Source of the DNA: Roseovarius spongiae
GTDB lineage: Bacteria; Pseudomonadota; Alphaproteobacteria; Rhodobacterales; Rhodobacteraceae
DNA: 64,000 bases
Assembly (NCBI RefSeq): GCF_003651245.1
Contig: NZ_RAPE01000002.1
Location: 558,001 to 622,000 of the forward strand
Reading direction: 5' to 3'
Shown: positions 57,690 through 64,000 of the stretch, piece by piece
Position numbering within the stretch: position 1 is the first letter of the stretch
How the letters are laid out: each line of letters begins with the position of its first letter
The notes under the pieces: model-generated
The model's input: only the letters and a program-made list of their open reading frames with translations
What the model was told of the DNA's origin: nothing
Databases searched by the model: none
Made by a program: the position numbers and the translations under genes

Positions 57690-58163
57690 ATGTCGAAGAA
57701 GGCTATCGCCACCGATCTTGAGCTTGAGGAGGAGAACCGCATGAAAGCAGAAGTGTTCCTGCCGGAAGATTACCGCCCGGTCGAGGACGAGCCGTTCATG
57801 AACGAGCGGCAGACCGAGTATTTCCGCCGCAAGCTGATCGCATGGCGTGACGATCTTCTCGCGGGCAGCCGGGACACGATCGAGCTTCTCCAGGACGGCA
57901 CCCGCGCCATCCCCGACGTGGCCGACCGCGCCAGCGAGGAAACCGACCGCTCGCTCGAACTGCGCACCCGCGATCGCCAGCGTAAGCTGGTGGCCAAGAT
58001 CGACCAGGCGCTGCGCCGCATCGAGAACGGCGAATACGGCTATTGCGAGGTGACCGGAGAGCCGATCAGCCTCAAGCGGCTGGACGCGCGCCCGATCGCC
58101 ACCATGAGCCTCGAGGCGCAAGAGCGCCACGAGCGCCGCGAAAAGGTGCACCGCGACGATTGA
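57690..58163 (+). CDS. dksA: RNA polymerase-binding transcription factor DksA
   Basis: DksA binds the RNA polymerase secondary channel and, with ppGpp, adjusts rRNA and amino acid promoters. The 157-residue protein (from MSKKAIATD; an ATG at 57741, MKAEVFLPEDY, has a better ribosome site, GGAGGAG) has a coiled-coil tip IPDVADRASEETDRSLEL with the conserved Asp and Ala. The zinc-finger region keeps only C119; the other three cysteines are replaced by Thr, Ser and Ala, so it is a zinc-independent type. A clear terminator follows. Confidence 0.95.
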   Translation: MSKKAIATDLELEEENRMKAEVFLPEDYRPVEDEPFMNERQTEYFRRKLIAWRDDLLAGSRDTIELLQDGTRAIPDVADRASEETDRSLELRTRDRQRKLVAKIDQALRRIENGEYGYCEVTGEPISLKRLDARPIATMSLEAQERHERREKVHRDD

Positions 58164-58190
58164 CCGCTGCCGCCCGTAGAGAGAACGATG

Positions 58191-58218
58191 ACGCCGGGGC
58201 TTTCGCTCCGGCGTTTTT
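58191..58218 (+). terminator. Rho-independent terminator of dksA
   Basis: ACGCCGGGG and CTCCGGCGT form a 9-bp stem (one G-T pair) with loop CTTTCG, followed by five T residues (58214-58218). It starts 27 bases after the dksA stop. Confidence 0.88.
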
Positions 58219-58236
58219 CGTATCACTACGCTTTGC

Positions 58237-59406
58237 ATGGACATGAACGCGCTCGACATCGCGGTGATCGGCGGCGGGATCGGCGGTCTGGCCGTCGCGC
58301 GGGCCTGCGCGCTGCGCGGTGCCGCCGTCACCCTCTATGAACAGGCAGCCAAGATCGCCGAGGTCGGCGCCGGCCTGCAGATCAGCCCCAACGGTTTCGT
58401 CGTTCTCGAGGCGCTGGGCCTTGGGCATGCGGTGCGCGCCGCAGGCGTGCGGGCCGAAGCGGTGGCGCTGCATGACCATCGCGGCGCGCGGGTGCTGCGG
58501 CTCGACCTCGGGCGGCTGGAGCGGCGCGACTACTGGTTTCTGCACCGGGCCGATCTGATCGACATCCTGCACCGGGGCGCGATCCAAGCGGGCGTGCGCA
58601 TCCGGCTGGGCGCAAAGGTGAGTGAGGCGGGGCCGGGACCGTTCCTGCGCCTCGGCGACGAGGAGACCCGCCCTGACCTCGTGATCGCGGCGGACGGGTT
58701 GCATTCGGTCCTGCGCGCCGCGCTCGAGGGGGGGGCTGCGCCCTTCTTCACCGGGCAGGTCGCCTGGCGCGCGGTGGTTCCGGGCGACCCCGGCCAGCCG
58801 GCCGAGGCCCGGGTGCACATGGGGCCGCGCCGCCACGTGGTCAGCTACCCGTTGCGCGGCGGGCGGCTCACCAACATCGTGGCGGTCGAGGAGCGCGCCG
58901 AATGGACGCCCGAAAGCTGGAGCCACGCGGGGGACGCGGACGAGCTGCGCGCGCGCTTCGCCGGGATCGGCGGGGAGGCGCGTGCGCTGCTGGACGCGGT
59001 GGGTGAGGTGCGCCAATGGGGCCTCTTCCGGCATCCGGTCGCGCAGGTCTGGGGCCGCGACGGGGCGGCGCTGCTGGGCGATGCGGCGCATCCGACGCTG
59101 CCCTTCATGGCGCAGGGCGCGAACCTCGCGCTCGAGGACGCCTGGGTGCTGGCCGCCGCGCTCGGGAAAGCGCCGGATATGGCCGCCGCGCTCGAAACCT
59201 ATCAGTCCCGGCGGGCGTCACGCGCGCGGCGCGTCGTCGAGGCGGCCAGCCGCAACGCCTGGAAATACCACCTCGCCACACCGCCCTTGCGGGTGGCGGC
59301 GCATGCGGCCCTGCGGCTGGGCGGCGCGCTCGCGCCGGGGCGGATGCTGCGGCAGTTCGACTGGATCTACGGCCATGACGTGACGGCGGCCAAGGCTTTT
59401 GAGTAA
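58237..59406 (+). CDS. FAD-dependent monooxygenase (salicylate hydroxylase-like)
   Basis: The 389-residue protein is a class A flavin monooxygenase. It has the Rossmann motif VIGGGIGGLAVARACALRG (residue 11 on), EVGAGLQISPNGFVVLEALG, the second FAD motif GDAAHPTLPFMAQGANLALE, and the middle DLVIAADGLHSVLR. Relatives hydroxylate salicylate, hydroxybenzoates or 6-hydroxynicotinate; the substrate here is unknown. The final codons and stop lie inside the first arm of the tandem hairpin at 59390. Confidence 0.87.
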   Translation: MDMNALDIAVIGGGIGGLAVARACALRGAAVTLYEQAAKIAEVGAGLQISPNGFVVLEALGLGHAVRAAGVRAEAVALHDHRGARVLRLDLGRLERRDYWFLHRADLIDILHRGAIQAGVRIRLGAKVSEAGPGPFLRLGDEETRPDLVIAADGLHSVLRAALEGGAAPFFTGQVAWRAVVPGDPGQPAEARVHMGPRRHVVSYPLRGGRLTNIVAVEERAEWTPESWSHAGDADELRARFAGIGGEARALLDAVGEVRQWGLFRHPVAQVWGRDGAALLGDAAHPTLPFMAQGANLALEDAWVLAAALGKAPDMAAALETYQSRRASRARRVVEAASRNAWKYHLATPPLRVAAHAALRLGGALAPGRMLRQFDWIYGHDVTAAKAFE

Positions 59407-59439
59407 AAGCCTTGGAAATTTTCTTCGGGAAAGAAAATT
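59390..59439. terminator. Tandem hairpins between convergent genes (second copy of the 4452 type)
   Basis: CCAAGGCTTTT (59390-59400), loop GAGT, AAAAGCCTTGG (59405-59415) form an 11-bp hairpin that includes the monooxygenase stop codon. AATTTTCTT (59417-59425), loop CGGGA, AAGAAAATT (59431-59439) form a second. As at 4452-4502, one hairpin has AAAAG/CTTTT and the other GAAAATT/AATTTTC arms, in mirrored order, at a convergent junction. Confidence 0.6.
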
Positions 59440-59448
59440 GTCGCGCGC

Positions 59449-59868
59449 CTATTCGCCGTCCTTCTTCAGCGGCACGCCGTAGAGCTCCATCTTGTGCCCG
59501 GTGAGGCGGTAGCCCAGCTTGGCCGCGATGCGCTCCTGCAACGCCTCGATCTCGGGGTCGACGAATTCGATCACGTCGCCCGTGGTGATGTCGATCAGGT
59601 GATCGTGATGCGCGCGTTCGGCGTCCTCGTAGCGTGCGCGCCCGTCGCCGAAATCCACCTTTTCGAGAATGCCGTTCTCCTCGAACAGCTTCACGGTGCG
59701 ATAGACCGTGGCGAGCGAGATGCGCGGATCGCATGCGCTGGCGCGCAGGTGCAGTTCGTCCACGTCGGGGTGGTCGTCCGCCTCTTCGAGAACGGCGGCG
59801 ATGATGCGCCTCTGTTCGGTCATGCGCAGGCCGCGGGCCGCGCAGCGCTCGGTAATGGTGTCCTTCAT
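59449..59868 (-). CDS. Fur family regulator (probably Fur/Mur type)
   Basis: The 139-residue protein has the Fur winged helix (residues 1-80; ERCAARGLRMTEQRRIIAAV, ISLATVYRTVKLFEENGI) and a dimerisation domain with the metal-binding AHHDHLIDITTGDVIEFVD. It lacks the CxxC structural zinc site of many Fur proteins, as do Rhodobacterales Fur/Mur proteins that answer to manganese or iron. Irr and Zur are less likely by these motifs. The ATG at 59868 fits; the frame extends upstream without similarity. It is divergent from a helicase gene. Confidence 0.88.
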   Translation of the reverse strand: MKDTITERCAARGLRMTEQRRIIAAVLEEADDHPDVDELHLRASACDPRISLATVYRTVKLFEENGILEKVDFGDGRARYEDAERAHHDHLIDITTGDVIEFVDPEIEALQERIAAKLGYRLTGHKMELYGVPLKKDGE

Positions 59869-60223
59869 GGCCTGCCCTGCACCAGTGTTTTCCCGGGATA
59901 CGGGGTTTGGCCGCCGGTTTCCACCGCTTTCACCGTACTGCGACGTTTCGCGGTTGACTTTGCCGCGCTGCGACATCATATGCCGCTCAACCGATATTTC
60001 CTGCCGCGTGAGCAGCCGGGCCACCCGAACGGGTTGCGCCCTTTGATAGAAATGTCGCGGAATGATCCCAAGATCACGCGTGGGGCCAGCCGTCTGATCG
60101 GCGCATCGGCAAATCTGCCGCTGCGTCAGGATCCGGGCGGAACCACGAAACGGGCGGGGCGCGCATCTGCGCTCGCGTTCTGCATAGCGGCATCGCGTCA
60201 CGCGGTGTCCGAAAGGATATGAA
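59869..60223. other. Divergent gap between fur and helicase genes
   Basis: These 355 bases hold no supported gene. They include a possible -35 TTGACT near 59953, a small CGGCA/TGCCG hairpin around 60109-60122, and a long leader for the helicase gene. Long leaders are common in cold-induced DEAD-box genes, but no function is shown here. Confidence 0.5.
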
Positions 60224-61516
60224 TTGAACCTGTTTGAAGAAATGGGGCTGCCCGCCGGCCTCGTGAAGAAACTCGCCGCGCAAGGCATCACCGAACCCAC
60301 CCCGATCCAGACCCATGCGATCCCCTATGCGCTGGACGGTGACGACGTCATGGGCCTTGCCCAGACCGGCACCGGCAAGACGGCGGCCTTCGGCCTGCCG
60401 CTCATCGCGCGGATGATGGACGAACGCGCCAAGCCCGCGCCCAAGGCGGTGGGCAGCCTGATCCTCGCGCCGACGCGCGAACTGGCCGGTCAGATCAAGG
60501 ACACGCTGCTGCCGCTGGTGCGCGACACGCCGATGAAGATCGGCGTCGTGGTCGGCGGGCAGTCGATCAACGTGCAGATCAAGCGGCTCGAGAAGGGCAC
60601 GCATATCCTGGTCGCGACGCCGGGGAGGTTGCTCGACCTCTTGGACCGGCGCGCGCTGCGGCTTGACGACACGCGCTTCCTGGTGCTGGACGAGGCCGAC
60701 CAGATGCTCGACATGGGCTTCATCCACGCCCTGCGCAAGATCGCCGCGCTGATCCCGACCGAGCGGCAGACGATGCTGTTTTCGGCCACCATGCCGAAAC
60801 AGATGGAGGAGATCGCCGCCAGCTACCTGCGCCACCCCAAGCGCGTGCAGGTCAGCCCGCCGGGCAAGGCCGCCGACAAGATCACGCAGGAGCTGCATTT
60901 CATCGCCAAGGCCGAGAAACCGGGCCTCTTGGTCGAACTGCTGGACAAGCACCGCGATGAACGCGCGCTGGTCTTCGGCCGCACCAAGCATGGCTCCGAC
61001 AAGCTGGCGAAGAAGCTGACCGCCGCCGGTTTCAAGGTGGCCGCGATCCACGGCAACAAGAGCCAGGGCCAGCGCGACCGCGCGCTCAAGGCGTTCCGCG
61101 ACGGCGACGTCAAGGTGTTGGTCGCCACCGACGTGGCCGCCCGCGGTCTCGATATCCCGGACGTGAAGCATGTCTACAATTTCGACCTGCCCAACGTGGC
61201 CGAGAACTACGTCCACCGCATCGGACGCACCGCCCGCGCCGGCGCGGACGGGGCCGCGATCGCCTTCTGCGCGCCCGACGAGATGGGAGAGCTGAAGGAC
61301 ATCCAGAAGGCGATGGGCCTGTCGATCCCCGTCGCCTCGGGCCGCGCGTGGGAAGAACTGCCCGATCCCAAGGCCAAGCCCAACCGCGGCGGCGGCGGGC
61401 GGCGCGGCAAGGGCCGCGGCGGCGCGCCCCACGGCGGCAAGCCCGGCGGCGCGGAGGGCAAACCGCCCCGCCGGCGCCGGCGGCGCGGCGGCGGCGGGCG
61501 TTCGCAGGCGGCGTAA
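60224..61516 (+). CDS. DEAD-box RNA helicase (RhlE-like)
   Basis: The 430-residue protein has all core helicase motifs: Q motif [11 protein letters not shown], Walker [39 protein letters not shown], and the second domain [15 protein letters not shown] and [11 protein letters not shown] basic Gly/Arg-rich tail (about 385-430) resembles RhlE. It probably helps ribosome assembly or RNA decay. The start is TTG at 60224 with AAGGA upstream; an ATG five bases before is out of frame and stops after AAT. Confidence 0.93.
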   Translation: MNLFEEMGLPAGLVKKLAAQGITEPTPIQTHAIPYALDGDDVMGLAQTGTGKTAAFGLPLIARMMDERAKPAPKAVGSLILAPTRELAGQIKDTLLPLVRDTPMKIGVVVGGQSINVQIKRLEKGTHILVATPGRLLDLLDRRALRLDDTRFLVLDEADQMLDMGFIHALRKIAALIPTERQTMLFSATMPKQMEEIAASYLRHPKRVQVSPPGKAADKITQELHFIAKAEKPGLLVELLDKHRDERALVFGRTKHGSDKLAKKLTAAGFKVAAIHGNKSQGQRDRALKAFRDGDVKVLVATDVAARGLDIPDVKHVYNFDLPNVAENYVHRIGRTARAGADGAAIAFCAPDEMGELKDIQKAMGLSIPVASGRAWEELPDPKAKPNRGGGGRRGKGRGGAPHGGKPGGAEGKPPRRRRRRGGGGRSQAA

Positions 61517-61701
61517 GCGGCGGGTCGCGAACGGGCCCGGCACACTTTCCGCCGCTGAGGTGGGTTCGGCGCCCCCCCCGGGCGGCGCCTGACCGCCCCC
61601 CGGGGGCGCGCGCCGGCACGCCAATTGCCTCCTTGCGCCCATGATTTGGCCCGATTTCTCCTGTACCGCCTTTGGCGGGAAACCAGGAGAGGGGCAGGAT
61701 C

Positions 61702-62685
61702 GTGGAATTTGACTGGGCAGGCGCCGTGCTGGCGGAAATATGGGACGGGCTCGCCGGGCCGGCGACGCGGCTCTGGCCGGTCTATCTCGGGGTGTCGCTG
61801 CTGATCGCCTACGCGCTCTACCGGCTGCGCCGCATCGAGGGTTCGTTTCTTGGCTGGATCATGCCCCGGGCGATCTACCTGCACCCCTCGCATATCGTCG
61901 ATCTCAAGATCTTCGTGCTGGGCCGCGCCATCGCCGCGCTTGGCCTGCTCAACGTGGTGTTCTTTGGCGCGCTGGTCGCGCAATGGGTCGGCGGGCTCTT
62001 TGGCGAGGGGCTGGGCCTTGCGCCTCTCGGTCCGGTGGCGGTCGCGCTTTTGTTGCTGACGGTCAGCGATTTCGGCACCTACTGGGTGCACCGGATCCAT
62101 CACGAGAACCGGATCTTCTGGCCCTTCCACTCGGTCCACCACTCGGCCGAGGTGATGACCCCGATCACCGTCTTCCGCAAGCATCCCTTCTATGACGTGA
62201 TCTCCACCTTCGTGCGCGGCCTGTTCATCGGCGTACTCCAGGGCGTTTTCATCGGCCTGTTCGCCGGGAAGGTGTCGCTATTCACGCTGATCGGGGTCAA
62301 CGCGGGCTATGTGCTGTTCAACATGGCGGGGTCCAACCTGCGCCATACGCATGTCTGGCTGGGCTACGGCAAACTACTGTCGCACATCTTCATCTCACCG
62401 GCGCAGCACCAGATCCACCATTCGCTCGCGCCCGAGCATCACAACAAGAACTATGGCGAGGTGCTGGCGATCTGGGACTGGATGTTCGGCACGCTCTACG
62501 TGCCGCAGGCGCAGGTCGAGTTGCAATTCGGTCTCGGCGACCGGCACGGCAACCGTCTGGCGCAGCGCCATGACAGCCTGCGCGCCGCGCTCGTGGTGCC
62601 GGTGCAGGACAGCTGGAAACAGGTGAAGAAACGGTTTCGCCGCGCGCCGCCTGCGCCGCAGGAACACGTGACGCCGGCCGAATGA
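61702..62685 (+). CDS. Sterol desaturase / fatty acid hydroxylase family protein
   Basis: The 327-residue membrane protein has several helices and the histidine boxes of the di-iron family: HRIHH, HSVHH and HQIHH, plus HEN and HHNKNYG near the end. Members hydroxylate or desaturate sterols, fatty acids or carotenoids; the substrate is unknown. The GTG at 61702, three bases after AGGA, is chosen over an in-frame TTG at 61672. Its stop overlaps the acyltransferase start (ATGA). The 185-base gap before it is GC-rich with inverted repeats and holds no gene. Confidence 0.87.
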   Translation: MEFDWAGAVLAEIWDGLAGPATRLWPVYLGVSLLIAYALYRLRRIEGSFLGWIMPRAIYLHPSHIVDLKIFVLGRAIAALGLLNVVFFGALVAQWVGGLFGEGLGLAPLGPVAVALLLLTVSDFGTYWVHRIHHENRIFWPFHSVHHSAEVMTPITVFRKHPFYDVISTFVRGLFIGVLQGVFIGLFAGKVSLFTLIGVNAGYVLFNMAGSNLRHTHVWLGYGKLLSHIFISPAQHQIHHSLAPEHHNKNYGEVLAIWDWMFGTLYVPQAQVELQFGLGDRHGNRLAQRHDSLRAALVVPVQDSWKQVKKRFRRAPPAPQEHVTPAE

Positions 62686-63818
62686 GCCGAGGGTTTTCCA
62701 CCTATCTCGACCTCTTGCGCTTTGGCGCGGCCTTGGTCGTGTTGCTGTCGCATTTCGGATATGCGCGCTATTCCGGCGGGCGCTGGCTTTGGGTGCGCGA
62801 GCTGAACCTCGGCAGCGACGCGGTGGTCGTGTTCTTCGTGCTTTCGGGGCTGGTGATCGCGCTGGTGGCGGATCGCAAGCGCACGGGCGGGCGGGGCTTC
62901 GCCTTCGATAGGCTGACGCGGCTGTGGTCCGTGGCGCTGCCGGCGCTGGCGATCGGCTTCGCGCTTGATCGGATCGGCGCGGCGGTCGCGCCCGCCGCCT
63001 ACGCCGGCTGGTTCTACGCGCCGCTGCCGTTCTGGGAACAGATGCTGCGCGGCCTCAGCTTTTCGAACGAATGGGGCGGGCTGGCGGCGCGGCTCGGCAC
63101 CAACGGCCCGTTCTGGTCGCTGAGCTACGAGGCGGCGTTCTACACGCTCTTCGCCGTCGCCTTCTACCTGCGCGGCGCGCGGCGGCTCGCGCTGCTCGCG
63201 CTCGGTATTTGGATCGCGGGCCTCAACGTGTTGCTGCTGATGCCCGCCTGGCTGATGGGGGTCGCGCTTCATCACTGCGTGAGGCGCGGCGCGCTGCCGA
63301 GCGGGGCTGCCGCGCTTGCGCTCGCGCTGCTGCCGGTGCTGGGCTATGCCGGCGCGCTGGCGGTGGGGGCGCCCGATGCGTTGCGCGCGCTGAGCGCGCC
63401 GCTCGACAAAGCGGTGAACCTGCGTTTCTCGGATGAGCCCCTGTGGAACGCGCTCCTGGGCGTGTTGGTCACCGCGCATCTCGCGGGAATGGCGGGGCTG
63501 CTGCGCGAGCAGAGCCTCGCGCGCCTTGCGCCGCGCGCGGCGTGGCTCGCCGGCGGCAGTTTCTCGCTCTACCTCATGCACTATCCGGCGCTTCAGTTCG
63601 TGAGCGCGACCATGCCGCGCACCGGCGTGGCGCTGCTGGACGACGCGGTGCTGCTGGTCACGGTGCTGGCCTTCTGCGCGCTCTTCGCCGCCCTCTTCGA
63701 ACGGCCGCTGCCACAACTTCGCGCGGCGCTGCGGCGCGTCACGGCGCGGCTCAGACGAGATCCGGCGCGCGGCCCACGCGATTGGCCAGACGCCCCACCG
63801 TCAGCCCCTGCACGATGA
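62682..63818 (+). CDS. Acyltransferase family 3 membrane protein
   Basis: The 378-residue polytopic protein resembles acyltransferase-3 (OafA/YrhL) proteins, which O-acetylate surface sugars. It starts with YLDLLRFGAALVVLLSHFGY, has the family histidine early (H in LLSHFG) and GSDAVVVFFVLSGLVIALV, then WSLSYEAAFYTLFA and SFSLYLMHYPALQF near the end. It overlaps the sterol-desaturase-like gene by four bases, so both are one transcript and may modify the same lipid or envelope sugar (inference). Its end overlaps the antiporter gene by 68 bases. Confidence 0.85.
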   Translation: MSRGFSTYLDLLRFGAALVVLLSHFGYARYSGGRWLWVRELNLGSDAVVVFFVLSGLVIALVADRKRTGGRGFAFDRLTRLWSVALPALAIGFALDRIGAAVAPAAYAGWFYAPLPFWEQMLRGLSFSNEWGGLAARLGTNGPFWSLSYEAAFYTLFAVAFYLRGARRLALLALGIWIAGLNVLLLMPAWLMGVALHHCVRRGALPSGAAALALALLPVLGYAGALAVGAPDALRALSAPLDKAVNLRFSDEPLWNALLGVLVTAHLAGMAGLLREQSLARLAPRAAWLAGGSFSLYLMHYPALQFVSATMPRTGVALLDDAVLLVTVLAFCALFAALFERPLPQLRAALRRVTARLRRDPARGPRDWPDAPPSAPAR

Positions 63819-64000
63819 TCGAGAAGATCACCACCATGTAGGTCGCGGTCAGGATCAGCGGCTTCCACTCGCCGTCCGGCAGGCTGAGCGCCAGCGCGAC
63901 CGAGATCCCGCCCTTCAGCCCGCCCCAGGTCATGATCGGGATGACGCCGGGCGAAAAATCACGGAACGGGCGCAGGATCAGCACGGGGATCGCCACCGCC
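63751..64000 (-). CDS. Na+/H+ antiporter (CPA1/NhaP type), N-terminal part beyond window
   Basis: The final 83 codons of a cation:proton antiporter are present, read from the window edge. TWGGLKGGISVALALSLP matches a conserved transmembrane segment of NhaP-type exchangers, and YMVVIFSIIVQGLTVGRLANRV is the last helix region. The gene continues past 64000. Its 3' end lies under the end of the acyltransferase gene on the other strand. Confidence 0.85.
   Translation of the reverse strand, partial: AVAIPVLILRPFRDFSPGVIPIMTWGGLKGGISVALALSLPDGEWKPLILTATYMVVIFSIIVQGLTVGRLANRVGRAPDLV

Overview
The window is high-GC chromosomal DNA from an alphaproteobacterium, most likely of the order Rhodobacterales (Rhodobacteraceae or Roseobacter group). 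The evidence is a lexA gene with the alphaproteobacterial GTTC-N7-GTTC SOS box, a DUF4167 gene after prfA-prmC, a three-transmembrane holin of the gene-transfer-agent type beside a GH108 endolysin, a class II (B12-dependent) ribonucleotide reductase, a DksA with a degenerate zinc finger, and many small Rhodobacteraceae-type hypothetical genes. No prophage, insertion sequence, CRISPR array or rRNA was seen. One tRNA is present (Pro, anticodon TGG). About 58 protein genes are called, two of them cut by the window edges (purL on the left, an Na+/H+ antiporter on the right).

Layout. 1-6.9 kb: purL (partial), a PLP-lyase/M24 peptidase pair, mazG, an agmatinase-family gene and DUF1499. 7-9.8 kb: the translation-termination pair prfA-prmC, then DUF4167. 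10-14.7 kb: a LysR regulator divergent from a fused indolepyruvate ferredoxin oxidoreductase, with a perfect palindrome between them. 14.7-21.7 kb: murI, argC, then cytochrome c maturation genes (ccmE, ccmF, ccmH) that enclose an endolysin/holin pair, then a PaaG-like isomerase. 21.8-31.5 kb: gltA, gltX, comEC, lexA and a tightly overlapping trpG-trpD-trpC-moaC-moeA operon. 31.6-40.9 kb: a divergent polysaccharide deacetylase, a secreted PEBP-like protein, rluE-type pseudouridine synthase, trpE behind ppiD, and a fabI-lysE-gpt-aminotransferase row. 41-47.2 kb: pdxH, a double cold-shock-domain protein, DUF192, tRNA-Pro and nrdJ.

47.3-64 kb is the more variable part. It has a DMT transporter; a divergent pair of an FAD/GcvT demethylase-like enzyme and a non-pyrrolysine MttB methyltransferase with a LysR regulator and a perfect operator-like palindrome; a MoxR ATPase / DUF2927 lipoprotein / 55-residue membrane protein / CoxE-like VWA row; dksA with a clear terminator; an FAD monooxygenase; a Fur/Mur regulator; a RhlE-type helicase; a sterol-desaturase-family protein overlapping an acyltransferase; and the end of an antiporter gene.

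Much of the window is housekeeping (purine, tryptophan, molybdopterin, heme-c, fatty acid, B6 and tRNA-Glu metabolism). The parts most worth a second look are the phage-like lysis pair inside the ccm genes, the MttB/FAD-GcvT/LysR island, the MoxR-VWA row with its unlisted small membrane protein, a candidate 3'-derived small RNA after the LysR gene at 10.2 kb, paired NrdR-like boxes before nrdJ, and two pairs of tandem hairpins shared by two convergent gene junctions.
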